Source: Bacillus tequilensis KCTC 13622 (GTDB lineage Bacteria > Bacillota > Bacilli > Bacillales > Bacillaceae). Taken from it: a DNA stretch of 64,000 bases. Below are positions 28,879 through 38,003 of this stretch, one piece after another; positions within the stretch are counted from its first letter, which is position 1, and each line of letters opens with the position of its first letter. Below the pieces are notes generated by a model, which worked only from the letters and a program-made list of their open reading frames with translations, searched no databases and was not told the origin of the DNA. Location: assembly GCF_000507145.1 (NCBI RefSeq), contig NZ_AYTO01000036.1, positions 62,001-126,000 on the forward strand, written 5' to 3'. Made by a program: the position numbers and the translations under genes.

Positions 28879-30012
28879 TTAATACTCATTGAAATACTCT
28901 TGGATTTTTTTCGAATCGTTTGTTTTAGTGAGCGCCAGCATCAGCAATATCCGTGCTTTTTGCGGGTTTAAAGAATTCGATGCCAACAGGTCTTTTTTCG
29001 CATACTCTTGGTTTGGTGTAACGACTCCATTTCCCGTACGGGATGAACGCACAACAGTGACGCCTTTTTTGACGGCGCTGACCGCTCCTTTTTCGGATGC
29101 ATCAGATAAAGATCCGTTTCCTGTACCAGCGTAGACAATCCCTTTTGCTCCGGCTTTCACAGCAGCATCAAACAAATAGCTTCCTTCATTTTGGTATCCA
29201 TAGACAATGTCTACTTGGGGCAGCTGATCAAGATCAGTAACTGAGAAATCGGTATCTTTCGTATGCTTACGGGTTATTTCATTATTAAAGTAAATATCAT
29301 CCGCAATCGTTCCGACGTAGCCCATTTCCTCTGATTTAAATGTATCCGTTGTGGTTGTGTTTGTTTTTGAGACATAACGTGCTGAAGCAATTCGGTCGTT
29401 AAGAACGACGAGTGCCCCTTTTCCTTTAGCCTCAGGTGTGCCTGCTACTTTAACCGCATTGTACAGGTTAGAAGGTCCGTCAGCGCTGATGGCTGTCGAT
29501 GGTCTCATCGAACCGACAACAACAACCGGTTTATCGCTTTTTACAGTGAGGTTCAAAAAGTAAGCTGTTTCTTCCAATGTATCAGTTCCGTGGGTCACGA
29601 CGACCCCGTCTACATCATCTGAAGCGAGCAATTTGTTGATGCGTTTTGCCAGCTTCAGCAAGATTTTATTATCAATATTTGTGCTCCCTACGTTGACAAC
29701 CTGCTCGCCGCTGACGTTCGCAATGTCCTTCATTTCCGGAACTGCCTCAATCAGTGATTCAATGCCAACGACACCTGCTTTATATTCAGTGGTTGAAGTT
29801 TTTGATTTATCGGCGCCTGCAATCGTGCCTCCTGTCGCTAAAATTTTAATGTTTGGCAAGTCCTTTTTTCCAGAGGCGGAAGCCGAAGAAACTTTTTGTG
29901 TTTGCGGTTTTTCTTTCGGAGATTCTTTTGTTTCAGGAGATTGTGAACATCCAGTAAACGTAAATAATAGTGCGATAAAAAGAGTGAATATGATCCATCG
30001 TTGTTTTTTCAT
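28879..30012 (-). CDS. ansZ: L-asparaginase II lipoprotein AnsZ
   Basis: A 377-residue type II L-asparaginase hydrolysing asparagine to aspartate and ammonia. A lipobox (FTFTGC) near residue 22 anchors it outside the membrane, followed by a Ser/Lys/Glu linker. Catalytic threonines lie in [10 protein letters not shown] and [14 protein letters not shown]; the C-terminal half has [12 protein letters not shown]. In B. subtilis it is activated by TnrA under nitrogen limitation, and a TnrA-like sequence lies at 30068-30084. It is divergent from lmrA. Confidence 0.93.
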   Translation of the reverse strand: MKKQRWIIFTLFIALLFTFTGCSQSPETKESPKEKPQTQKVSSASASGKKDLPNIKILATGGTIAGADKSKTSTTEYKAGVVGIESLIEAVPEMKDIANVSGEQVVNVGSTNIDNKILLKLAKRINKLLASDDVDGVVVTHGTDTLEETAYFLNLTVKSDKPVVVVGSMRPSTAISADGPSNLYNAVKVAGTPEAKGKGALVVLNDRIASARYVSKTNTTTTDTFKSEEMGYVGTIADDIYFNNEITRKHTKDTDFSVTDLDQLPQVDIVYGYQNEGSYLFDAAVKAGAKGIVYAGTGNGSLSDASEKGAVSAVKKGVTVVRSSRTGNGVVTPNQEYAKKDLLASNSLNPQKARILLMLALTKTNDSKKIQEYFNEY

Positions 30013-30067
30013 CTATTTCTCTCCTAACATCCTTATAATGTTTGATTATCAAATATTTTTCCTATTC

Positions 30068-30084
30068 TGTCAAAATATATATTA
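30068..30084. promoter_or_regulatory. TnrA-like box upstream of ansZ
   Basis: On the ansZ strand TAATATATATTTTGACA matches the TnrA/GlnR consensus TGTNANAWWWTMTNACA at 14 of 17 positions, 56-72 bp upstream of the start. One half (TGACA) is intact and the other (TAAT) degenerate. Confidence 0.55.
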
Positions 30085-30147
30085 ATTTTTCTTTAAGCTT
30101 TTTTGTAATATCCTTCTTTTTTTGTCTTTTTATTCACTGAATTTCTC

Positions 30148-30176
30148 TTGACAATGAATAAGCAAATCATGATAAT
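30148..30176 (+). promoter_or_regulatory. Sigma-A promoter of lmrAB
   Basis: TTGACA (30148-30153), 17-bp spacer, GATAAT (30171-30176). It is followed at once by the LmrA operator. Confidence 0.8.
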
Positions 30177-30192
30177 AGACCAGTCACTATAT
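30174..30192. promoter_or_regulatory. LmrA operator
   Basis: The segment AATAGACCAGTCACTATAT overlaps and follows the -10 of the lmrAB promoter and matches the AGACCnGTCT-like LmrA/YxaF box. It sits where mutations giving lincomycin resistance are known in B. subtilis. Confidence 0.65.
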
Positions 30193-30224
30193 TTTTGATT
30201 GCAATTCAGTAAGGTGGGAATGTT

Positions 30225-30791
30225 ATGAGTTATGGAGATTCCCGTGAGAAAATCCTTTCGGCAGCTACCCGGCTATTTCAGCTGCAGGGATATTACGGCA
30301 CGGGGCTGAACCAGATTATAAAGGAAAGCGGCGCGCCTAAAGGCTCTCTTTACTATCACTTTCCGGGCGGCAAAGAACAGCTGGCGATCGAAGCGGTGAA
30401 TGAGATGAAGGAATATATCCGCCAGAAAATCGCGGACTGCATGGAAGGCTATGCAGATCCGGCGGAAGGCATTCAAGCCTTTTTGAAGGAGCTCTCCTGC
30501 CAATTTTCTTGTACGGAAGACATTGAAGGCTTGCCTGTCGGGTTGCTTGCGGCCGAGACGTCATTGAAAAGCGAACCGCTGCGGGAGGCCTGCCATGAAG
30601 CCTACAAAGAGTGGGCCTCTGTTTATGAGGAAAAGCTTGTGCAGGCGGGCTGCAGTGAAGAGCATGCCAAGGAAGCCAGCACTGTGATTAACGCAATGAT
30701 CGAAGGCGGTATTCTTCTATCGTTGACGGCAAAAAACAGCACACCGCTCCTTTATATCTCCAGCTGCATTCCTGACCTGCTGAAGAGATAA
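30225..30791 (+). CDS. lmrA: TetR-family repressor LmrA
   Basis: A 188-residue TetR/QacR-type repressor; HTH at residues about 8-52 (REKILSAATRLFQLQGYYGT, then IKESGAPKGSLYYHFPGGKE). It represses its own operon lmrA-lmrB and the yxaGH genes in B. subtilis, and is released by flavonoids. The 49-bp gap to lmrB and the shared promoter indicate an operon. Confidence 0.93.
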   Translation: MSYGDSREKILSAATRLFQLQGYYGTGLNQIIKESGAPKGSLYYHFPGGKEQLAIEAVNEMKEYIRQKIADCMEGYADPAEGIQAFLKELSCQFSCTEDIEGLPVGLLAAETSLKSEPLREACHEAYKEWASVYEEKLVQAGCSEEHAKEASTVINAMIEGGILLSLTAKNSTPLLYISSCIPDLLKR

Positions 30792-30840
30792 AAATAAGAC
30801 GCGTATATTACATTCAGTTGATTGAGAGGGGAAATGTATT

Positions 30841-32274
30841 TTGGAAACAGCAGCTAAAGCATCTCAGCCATACAAAGTGATGCCGATTATGATTTCCTTG
30901 CTGTTGGCCGGTTTTATCGGCATGTTCAGTGAAACAGCGCTGAACATCGCGTTAACCGATCTGATGAAGGAATTAAACATAACAGCAGCAACCGTTCAAT
31001 GGTTAACGACTGGCTACCTGCTTGTACTCGGTATTCTCGTTCCTGTATCGGGACTGCTATTGCAGTGGTTTACAACAAGACAGCTTTTTACCGTGTCACT
31101 TATCTTTTCAATATTAGGGACGCTGATCGCGGCGCTTGCGCCAAGCTTCCCGTTTTTATTGGCGGCGAGGGTCGTTCAGGCACTCGGAACCGGTCTTTTA
31201 CTCCCGCTGATGTTTAACACGATCCTGGTGATTTTCCCGCCTCATAAACGGGGCGCGGCGATGGGTACGATCGGGCTTGTCATTATGTTCGCGCCCGCCA
31301 TCGGCCCGACGTTCTCCGGATTGGTTCTGGAGCATCTTAACTGGCACTGGATTTTCTGGATTTCTCTTCCGTTCCTTGTGCTGGCGCTTGTTTTTGGTAT
31401 CGCATATATGCAGAATGTATCTGAAACGACAAAGCCAAAAATCGATGTGTTGTCTATCATCCTGTCGACGATTGGCTTCGGAGGCATTGTCTTCGGATTC
31501 AGCAACGCGGGTGAAGGCTCCGGCGGATGGTCCAGCCCGACTGTGATCATCTCACTGATTGTCGGCGTTGTCGGTCTTATCCTGTTTTCAATCCGCCAGC
31601 TGACAATGAAGCAGCCGATGATGAACCTCCGTGCGTTCAAATACCCGATGTTTATTTTGGGTGTAATCATGGTGTTCATTTGCATGATGGTCATCCTGTC
31701 ATCTATGCTGCTGCTGCCGATGTATCTGCAAGGCGGCTTAGTCCTGACGGCATTTGCTTCTGGCCTCATTCTCTTGCCGGGCGGTATTTTAAACGGATTT
31801 ATGTCCCCTGTTACAGGCCGTCTGTTCGACAAATACGGACCAAAATGGCTTGTCATTCCGGGATTTGTGATTGTCACTGTTGTCCTTTGGCTCTTTTCAA
31901 ACGTCACGACTGCTTCAACGGCTGTGCTGATTATCATCCTGCACACCTGCTTGATGATCGGGATCTCTATGATTATGATGCCTGCGCAGACAAACGGTTT
32001 AAACCAGCTTCCGCGCGAGTTTTATCCAGACGGCACCGCCATTATGAACACGCTGCAGCAAATGGCGGGCGCTATCGGAACAGCGGTTGCGGTCAGCATT
32101 ATGGCTGCAGGACAGCATGATTATATGAGCAAAGTCAAAAACCCCGCTGATCCGGCAGTCATCCCGCATGCCTTGACAGCGGGCGTGCAGCACGCGTTTG
32201 TGTTCGCAATGATTGTTGCGATTATCGGTTTAATTGGCGCTTTCTTTTTGAAGCGGGTTAAGGTCGATCATTAA
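30841..32274 (+). CDS. lmrB: Lincomycin resistance MFS exporter LmrB
   Basis: A 477-residue, 14-segment DHA2-family proton-coupled drug exporter giving lincomycin and puromycin resistance. Landmarks: WLTTGYLLVLGILVPVSG in segment 2 and the segment 5 motif MFAPAIGPTFSGLVL (motif C-like GPxxGG region). It starts at TTG 30841 after gagagggg. It is controlled by LmrA. Confidence 0.93.
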   Translation: METAAKASQPYKVMPIMISLLLAGFIGMFSETALNIALTDLMKELNITAATVQWLTTGYLLVLGILVPVSGLLLQWFTTRQLFTVSLIFSILGTLIAALAPSFPFLLAARVVQALGTGLLLPLMFNTILVIFPPHKRGAAMGTIGLVIMFAPAIGPTFSGLVLEHLNWHWIFWISLPFLVLALVFGIAYMQNVSETTKPKIDVLSIILSTIGFGGIVFGFSNAGEGSGGWSSPTVIISLIVGVVGLILFSIRQLTMKQPMMNLRAFKYPMFILGVIMVFICMMVILSSMLLLPMYLQGGLVLTAFASGLILLPGGILNGFMSPVTGRLFDKYGPKWLVIPGFVIVTVVLWLFSNVTTASTAVLIIILHTCLMIGISMIMMPAQTNGLNQLPREFYPDGTAIMNTLQQMAGAIGTAVAVSIMAAGQHDYMSKVKNPADPAVIPHALTAGVQHAFVFAMIVAIIGLIGAFFLKRVKVDH

Positions 32275-32276
32275 TA

Positions 32277-32312
32277 TGAAAAGCCCCTGATCACAAGGTC
32301 AGGGGCTTTTGT
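32277..32312. terminator. lmrAB terminator
   Basis: 12-bp stem AAAAGCCCCTGA / TCAGGGGCTTTT (32279-32290 with 32299-32310). Strong in both directions; ycbU converges from the right. Confidence 0.9.
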
Positions 32313-32335
32313 ATGTGTACATGTGTGATCCGCAA

Positions 32336-33448
32336 TCAGCGCGCGGCTAAAACCGCTGCGATTTCATCAATGGCATGATGCAATTCTTCCCTCGTGTTAT
32401 AAAAGTGAGGAGCCAGACGGATGACAACGTCCCGCGGCGCGCAAATCACTTTTTTCTTTCTCAGCAGCATCGCTGTTTCCGATGCCCGTTCATCCCGGAT
32501 CGCAACCATGCCCGGCTGACATCCCGCTTGTGCCGCTGCCAGCTGAAGGCCTTTTTCAGAAGCGTATTGACATGCATCGGCACAGATCGTTTTCACATGA
32601 TCCCGGATATGAGAAACCCCGATATGATTCAGCAGCGATAAAGCCGCCGCAGCTGCATACACGCTGATAAAAGCTGGGGTGCCCGTTTGAAAACGCCGCG
32701 CGCCTTTCGCATATTCCGCAGGCAATCCGTTCTCCCGTCCAAACCAGGCTGATGCTTTCGGCTTCAGTGCGTCCGCCAGCTCCTTTCTCACATAAAGAAA
32801 CGCCGCACCCGGTATGCCGAGCAAATACTTTCGGGTGCCCGCCGCCAGCATATCAACACCCCACTCCTTCACATCAATGGGAATGTGCCCCGCAGATTGA
32901 TAGGCATCCACAAACAACAAAGAATCCTTTCTCTTAGAAATCTCAGCGACCGCTTTTATATCCTGAACAAAACCGTCACGGTAATGAACGTGCGGAACAC
33001 ACGTCAGCACTGTTTCATCCGTTATATGCGTTTCATATTGTTCGGGCGGCAGGCCTCCGTCTATTGACGGAATCACAGATACGTTATAATCGGATTGTGC
33101 CTGCCATACATGAGACACTGCCGGAAAATCCATCTCCGTATACACAACATGCTTCTTTCTGAAAGCAGACAAGGAGGATACTGCAGAAACCAGCGCGTCA
33201 GAAACTGATGGCACAATCGCAATTTCATCCGGTTCCGCCCCTATCAGCTTTGCAAACTCGATTCTGGCACTCTCTGTTTTTTCGATCGCTTCATTCCAGT
33301 TCGTCCCCATCTGCAGCAGGCTGTCGTGATAATCTTTGATCGCTCTCGATACAGGCTCTGCCAGCGCACTTTGAGAACAGCTGGCAAGCATCGTATGTGT
33401 CTGCACGGTTGGGAACAGCTGGCGATACCGCTGCGGCAAATGCTCCAT
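32336..33448 (-). CDS. ycbU: Class V aminotransferase / cysteine desulfurase-like YcbU
   Basis: A 370-residue PLP enzyme of the NifS/IscS-like fold. The PLP lysine is in MLAAGTRKYLLGIPGAAF; LLFVDAYQSAGHIPIDV carries the Asp-x-x-Gln pyridine contact and HYRDGFV replaces the usual GTINP region. It lacks an obvious active-site Cys loop of true desulfurases, so the reaction is open (aminotransferase or isopenicillin-epimerase-like). Ribosome site aaaaggggtga. It is divergent from pcp. Confidence 0.83.
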   Translation of the reverse strand: MEHLPQRYRQLFPTVQTHTMLASCSQSALAEPVSRAIKDYHDSLLQMGTNWNEAIEKTESARIEFAKLIGAEPDEIAIVPSVSDALVSAVSSLSAFRKKHVVYTEMDFPAVSHVWQAQSDYNVSVIPSIDGGLPPEQYETHITDETVLTCVPHVHYRDGFVQDIKAVAEISKRKDSLLFVDAYQSAGHIPIDVKEWGVDMLAAGTRKYLLGIPGAAFLYVRKELADALKPKASAWFGRENGLPAEYAKGARRFQTGTPAFISVYAAAAALSLLNHIGVSHIRDHVKTICADACQYASEKGLQLAAAQAGCQPGMVAIRDERASETAMLLRKKKVICAPRDVVIRLAPHFYNTREELHHAIDEIAAVLAAR

Positions 33449-33527
33449 TGTGATTCACCCCTTTTCATTATTTTGATGAAAAATCCAAAAATAAACAATA
33501 GAATAAAAGAAAAAAGGAGATGGGAAG

Positions 33528-34175
33528 ATGCGAAAAAAAGTGCTGATCACAGGCTTTGACCCTTTTGATAAAGAAACCGTCAATCCATCGTGGGAAGCAG
33601 CAAAACGGCTGAATGGCTTTGAGACAAACGAAGGAATCGTCGCGGCAGAACAAATTCCGACTGTCTTTAGAACCGCTCTGGACACATTAAGGCAAGCCAT
33701 TCAAACACATCAGCCGGATATCGTGATTTGTGTCGGCCAAGCCGGAGGGCGGATGCAGATCACGCCGGAACGGGTGGCGATCAACCTTGCAGACGCACGC
33801 ATCCCCGACAATGAAGGACAGCAGCCGATTGATGAAGAGATTTCTCCAGGAGGACCCGCCGCTTACTGGACGGGACTTCCCGTGAAACGAATGACTGAAA
33901 AAATGAAGGAAAACGGCATTCCAGCCGCCGTTTCCTATACTGCCGGCACATTTGTATGCAACTATTTGTTCTACGGATTAATGGATCATATCAGCCGGAC
34001 ATCCCCGCACATCCGCGGCGGGTTCATTCATATCCCTTTCATTCCAGAGCAGACTATAGACAAAACAGCGCCGAGCCTCAGCTTAGACACGATTGTCCGG
34101 GCATTGAGGATCGCCGCTGTTACGGCCGCACAATATGATGAGGATGTGAAATCACCGGGCGGTACGCTGCACTAA
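33528..34175 (+). CDS. pcp: Pyrrolidone-carboxylate peptidase Pcp
   Basis: A 215-residue cysteine peptidase (C15) that removes N-terminal pyroglutamate. The catalytic Glu is in RMQITPERVAIN, Cys in SYTAGTFVCNYLFYG and His in GGFIHIPFIPEQ. FDPFDKETVNPSW is the N-terminal signature. Ribosome site aaaaggagatggg. The stop codon overlaps that of the convergent tatCd by 4 bp, with no terminator between. Confidence 0.94.
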   Translation: MRKKVLITGFDPFDKETVNPSWEAAKRLNGFETNEGIVAAEQIPTVFRTALDTLRQAIQTHQPDIVICVGQAGGRMQITPERVAINLADARIPDNEGQQPIDEEISPGGPAAYWTGLPVKRMTEKMKENGIPAAVSYTAGTFVCNYLFYGLMDHISRTSPHIRGGFIHIPFIPEQTIDKTAPSLSLDTIVRALRIAAVTAAQYDEDVKSPGGTLH

Positions 34176-34897
34176 GCAGCCGCCGTTTCGTCTGTCAGCC
34201 TCTTTTTGTAGACAAACGCCGATAGGGTGACACTCACTTCAAACAGGACAAGAAGCGGAATCATCACGAGAAAATCAGAAATAAAATCAGGCGGTGTAAT
34301 CAATATGGACACGACGATCAGCACAAAATAAGACAGCTTTCTCGCTTTGGCCAGCCTGTAGGGATTTAAAATGCCCAGCCTTGTTAAAAACATCACCACC
34401 AAAGGCATTTCAAACAGAAAACCGAACGGCAGGCTCAAATTCACCATAAACCTGAAATAGCGGTCAGCCGTAAACATCGTTTCGAAGTGGCCGGAAGACA
34501 AATGAGTCAAAAAGCTGAGCACGATCGGAAACAAGACAAAGTACCCGAAAGAAATGCCCGCCATAAACAATGCAAATAATCCCGGTATGTACATGAGCGT
34601 CACCTTGCGCTCCGTTTTCGTGAGCGCCGGCGCAACGAATCGCCACAGCTGGTACGCGGCAACAGGGATGGAAGCCGCAATGGCACAAATGCCGGAAAGC
34701 ATCATATACACCCAGAGGATTTCACTCGGCCCAAGCACCGCCAGCTTTCCATCCAAATCCCTGATCAGCCAGTCATAAATGTCCTGCACAAACAAAAAAG
34801 CCGTGATCAGAAATAGAAGAAATGCCGCGAGGGTGATGATAATCCGGCGGCGAAGCTCTTCAAGATGCCCAATCAGATGGGTTTCTTTTTTATCCAT
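34172..34897 (-). CDS. tatCD: Twin-arginine translocase subunit TatCd
   Basis: A 241-residue TatC with six membrane segments: N-terminal HLEELRRRIIITL cytoplasmic signature, and FGFLFEMPLVVMFLTRLGI with the conserved Glu in segment 3 region. It forms the receptor of the TatAd-TatCd system dedicated to PhoD export under phosphate starvation. Last gene of the operon, separated from tatAd by a hairpin with T6 (34926-34947), which should lower its dose relative to TatAd. Confidence 0.94.
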   Translation of the reverse strand: MDKKETHLIGHLEELRRRIIITLAAFLLFLITAFLFVQDIYDWLIRDLDGKLAVLGPSEILWVYMMLSGICAIAASIPVAAYQLWRFVAPALTKTERKVTLMYIPGLFALFMAGISFGYFVLFPIVLSFLTHLSSGHFETMFTADRYFRFMVNLSLPFGFLFEMPLVVMFLTRLGILNPYRLAKARKLSYFVLIVVSILITPPDFISDFLVMIPLLVLFEVSVTLSAFVYKKRLTDETAAA

Positions 34898-34921
34898 TCA
34901 AAAAGGCCCTCCCTTTCATAA

Positions 34922-34949
34922 AAAAGAGGCAGACTAGGTGTCTGCCTCA
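34922..34949 (-). terminator. Terminator/attenuator between tatAd and tatCd
   Basis: A perfect 9-bp stem GAGGCAGAC / GTCTGCCTC (34926-34934 with 34939-34947), loop TAGGT, followed on the minus strand by six T, 10 bp after tatAd and 25 bp before tatCd. It looks like a partial terminator within the operon. Confidence 0.8.
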
Positions 34950-34956
34950 TCAGCAC

Positions 34957-35169
34957 TCAGCCTGCGTTTTTGTCCTGCTTTACCGCTGTCAGCTCAGCTG
35001 ATTTTTCTTCTTTTTCATCACCAGACACAAGTGATTTTGTGGCGCTTTTAAATTCCAGCAGTGTCCGTCCGGCGGCACGCCCGATTTCCGGCAGCTTTGA
35101 AGGGCCAAAAATAATCAGGGCGATGACAAAGATCAGAATCAAGCCAGGTATTCCAATGTTTGAAAACAT
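34957..35169 (-). CDS. tatAD: Twin-arginine translocase subunit TatAd
   Basis: A 70-residue TatA: N-terminal membrane segment ([15 protein letters not shown]), [14 protein letters not shown] hinge and amphipathic helix [14 protein letters not shown], then a charged tail. Bifunctional TatA/B in Gram-positives. It is 13 bp after phoD, co-transcribed. Confidence 0.95.
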
Positions 35170-35182
35170 GTTTTTTCACTCC

Positions 35183-36934
35183 TTAATTCGTGATTTTTGC
35201 CCGTTTCTTAATCATTTGTTTTTCGTGGGCTTTGTTGTGCGCAAAGAAACGATCCTCTTCGACCTCGTTAGATTGCTTCACCCCGCCTTGGATCGTTGTA
35301 GATGACACCTTTCTCAAGCCGGTTTGTTCTTTCTGGTAAACAAATGAAGCCCGTGTTGAAATGGCGGCGCCTGGCTCTGTCACAAACGGCATCACCCGAT
35401 AATCGGCTTTCCACTGGTGAGGCGTCACTGTACAGCGGACATATCCGCGATAGTCGTTAAAGAACTTGATATGCGGATTTTCCTTTAAAATTTGGTCTGT
35501 ATCCGCCCGCTTATCCGCGCCGTTTCCTCCGGATGTGATCGAGGTTCCGACAAATTCAGCTCCAAAAATTTTTGAGCTTGTCTTTTCAAAGTCGACGTGC
35601 AGATTCGACGCCCAGCTTGCGTGCACATCTCCTGTCAGCACGACAACGTTATTCAGATTTTTACTATTAATGAAATTGATAACTCGTTCGCGCTGAGCCG
35701 GATAGCCATCCCACGAATCCATACTGTAGATCGGGCTTGCGCTTGTCCCGAAATTCCACTTCGCAAAGAAAATCTGCTGCGCCAGCACATTCCAATGGGC
35801 TGTCGAGCTGCTCAAATTGTTGAAGAGCCACTGCTCCTGTTCTTTTCCTAACAGGGTCCGATTCGGATTGCGCCATTCATCAGAAGGCGGCTTATTGCCG
35901 TCGTTATTGGCTTGGTCATCCCTGTACTGGCGGGTATCAAGAACATTGAAGGACGCCAGATTTCCGTACGTAAAGTGCCGGTACAGCTGCATATCCGGAC
36001 CATTCGGCAAAGAAGAGATGCGAAGCGGCATATGTTCATAGTATGCCTGATACGCAGCCGCGCGGCGGAGCACGAATGCTTCAACAGATTGTCCTTTTTC
36101 CGGTATTTTATTGGCATAGTTGTTTTCGACTTCATGATCATCCCACGTCACAACCCAAGGGAACGCCGCATGTGCAGCTTTCAGATTCGCGTCGGAACGG
36201 TATTGGGCGTGGCGGTTCCGATAGTCCTGCAGCGTATAGATTTCCGCACTGCTATGGGTGCGGACATTGCCTGTTTTTGACACATATTCATTTGGGCCGT
36301 ATTCATATATGTAATCACCGAGATGGAAGACAAGATCAAGCTTTTCCTTCGCCATATGCTTGTAGGCCGTATAATACCCGTGTTCATATTGCTGGCAGGA
36401 AGCGAATGCAAAGGTCATTTGCGGCACATTGGCGCCAGGGGCTGGCAGCGTTTTCGTTTTTCCGACAGGGCTTAGTTCATGTCCGGTTTTGAAACGGTAA
36501 TAGTACACTTTGTTCGGCTCAAGTCCGTCTGCTTCGACGTGAACGGAGTGGGCGAGACTTGGCTTGGCCATTTCAGTGCCCTTTCTCACAATTTTGCGGA
36601 AATGCTCATCCGTTGCGACCTCCCATTTGACAGGCACCGCCTGATTCGGCATTCCCCCGCCGTTCAGCGGATCTGGCGCCAGGCGCGTCCACAGCACGAC
36701 ACTGTCAGAAAGCGGATCACCTGACGCGACCCCCAATGTAAACGGATAGCTTGAGAACTTAGGCGCGGCATTTACTTCAAATGCACCAACTGACTGAGCA
36801 ATGGTCAATCCAAGAGAAAGTCCAGCAATCTTCCCCGCTCCTTGAATAAATTTGCGGCGGTCAAACGTATTGTTTTGAAAACTTTCCTCTTTCAATTTCT
36901 GTACCCATTCATCAAAACGACTGTCGTGTGCCAT
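35183..36934 (-). CDS. phoD: Phosphodiesterase/alkaline phosphatase PhoD
   Basis: A 583-residue secreted phosphodiesterase, exported by TatAd/Cd. The Tat signal is intact: DRRKFIQGAGKIAGLSLG near residues 25-43 with cleavage around VNAAP. Metal ligands of the PhoD family: FASCQQYEHGYYTAY (Fe ligand Cys region), FHLGDYIYEY, TWDDHEVENN and LTGDVHASW. It helps to use wall teichoic acid and other phosphodiesters under phosphate limitation. A PhoP box array (36983-37009) and a TATAAT lie upstream. Confidence 0.95.
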   Translation of the reverse strand: MAHDSRFDEWVQKLKEESFQNNTFDRRKFIQGAGKIAGLSLGLTIAQSVGAFEVNAAPKFSSYPFTLGVASGDPLSDSVVLWTRLAPDPLNGGGMPNQAVPVKWEVATDEHFRKIVRKGTEMAKPSLAHSVHVEADGLEPNKVYYYRFKTGHELSPVGKTKTLPAPGANVPQMTFAFASCQQYEHGYYTAYKHMAKEKLDLVFHLGDYIYEYGPNEYVSKTGNVRTHSSAEIYTLQDYRNRHAQYRSDANLKAAHAAFPWVVTWDDHEVENNYANKIPEKGQSVEAFVLRRAAAYQAYYEHMPLRISSLPNGPDMQLYRHFTYGNLASFNVLDTRQYRDDQANNDGNKPPSDEWRNPNRTLLGKEQEQWLFNNLSSSTAHWNVLAQQIFFAKWNFGTSASPIYSMDSWDGYPAQRERVINFINSKNLNNVVVLTGDVHASWASNLHVDFEKTSSKIFGAEFVGTSITSGGNGADKRADTDQILKENPHIKFFNDYRGYVRCTVTPHQWKADYRVMPFVTEPGAAISTRASFVYQKEQTGLRKVSSTTIQGGVKQSNEVEEDRFFAHNKAHEKQMIKKRAKITN

Positions 36935-36967
36935 TCAAGATCCCCTCTCTTTTCATTGATCGCCTCC

Positions 36968-37009
36968 ATTATAGGAAATCATTGTTAAATGATTATGAAG
37001 AAGTGTGAA
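36968..37009 (-). promoter_or_regulatory. PhoP-box promoter of phoD-tatAd-tatCd
   Basis: Reading leftward: TTCACA (37009-37004), TTCATA (36999-36994) and TTAACA (36988-36983), i.e. three TT(A/C)A(C/T)A-type half-sites at about 11-bp period on one face, then TATAAT (36973-36968), 33 bp from the phoD start. Confidence 0.8.
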
Positions 37010-37134
37010 GCGATTGTAAGCACTGAACATCAGAAACAGGTCTTCACTCACAAACCTGCCGCTGAAAGATGCCGAAAACTGGCTGAATGGCGCGTTTTCG
37101 GCATATCCTGTCGTTTGCAAGCCGCCCATTCGGA

Positions 37135-37915
37135 CTATTTTTCTTCACATGATCTTAAAAAAACAAAAACACCGAGCCATTTCGCAGAATGACTCAGTTC
37201 CGTATCCATTATTTCGAAAACAATCGGCTTTTCAGCAGGGGGCTCTTGTTCTCTTACAATTCCTTTTTCCCTCGCTTTTTTTGAGCCAAAATGGAAATTC
37301 AGTAAGAAGAGCATGATAAAGCTCATCATCAAATGCGGTCAATCTCTTCGATCTGCAGGGAGTTCGTGTTATCAACAACGCGCCCTTCTAACGTATCCAG
37401 TTGATTGAGAAAATCGAAGTTTCCGTTTCCGATGCCGACAAACTGCCAGAACACCGGTTTATCAGAGGAGGCTTCAATGATCGGTTTGATCGATTTCTTA
37501 CAGCCCCCATCATTGATAAATACGATGAATGCCGGATATGAACTCGGTTCCTCCGTAACATATTTGCGCAGCACGTCTTTCATGACCGGCGGCTCATCAT
37601 TTCTGCCGAATTTATGCAAGCTGTCATTATTTAAAATTTCACGATCGACATAGCCTGAAAAATCCTTTTCAGAAACTGGCTTTCATCGGGAGAATTCGTT
37701 ATCATACACCATACATCCAGCGAGCCGTTATCATCAAATTAATCAGCCACTGCCAAAATCCGCTCCACCACGTTTTAGACCGTGCCGTTTTTGTAGAGCG
37801 TTCTCATTGAACCCGTAATGTCAAGCACCAGTCCGACACGAGCCGTCACCTTCGTTAATTGCTTTTTCTCAAGTACGATCTTTACGCTTTTCTTTTGCAG
37901 GTCGATTGTTGCCAA
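37135..37915 (-). pseudogene. ycbR: Degenerate ycbR (VWA/TerY-type protein)
   Basis: Remnant of a vWA-domain protein related to TerY-like toxic-cation proteins. From a TTG at 37915 the reading frame gives TIDLQKKSVKIVLEKKQL and TARVGLVLDITGSM, the metal-site DxTxS segment, then a TAA where a Gln codon is expected, and a second TAA about 15 codons on (both look like CAA to TAA). A frameshift follows near VWVYDNEF, then another stop (TGA). The middle piece (37329-37619, LHKFGRNDEPPVM to IEEIDRI) is open, then a frame break at IEEIDR and an A7 run precede the C-terminal KGIVREQEPPAEKP. At least three stops and two frameshifts by comparison with the family as I recall it. Confidence 0.85.
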
Positions 37916-37967
37916 TTTTTCATCTCCGTCAGCTCTCTCTTTCAATTACCTATGTGTCTGTTTTCAA

Positions 37968-38000
37968 AGAAAAACACCGTTCAATTTGAACGGCGTCCTG
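37968..38000 (-). terminator. cwlJ terminator
   Basis: Stem CCGTTCAA-type: GCCGTTCAAATTGAACGG on the minus strand (around 37973-37998), followed by TGTTTTTC. It lies just after the cwlJ stop. Confidence 0.75.
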
Positions 38001-38003
38001 CCT

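Noticed and set aside
31242-31946. Minus-strand frame of 234 codons
   Set aside because: Antisense to lmrB, a clear 14-segment transporter; composition follows lmrB codon bias.
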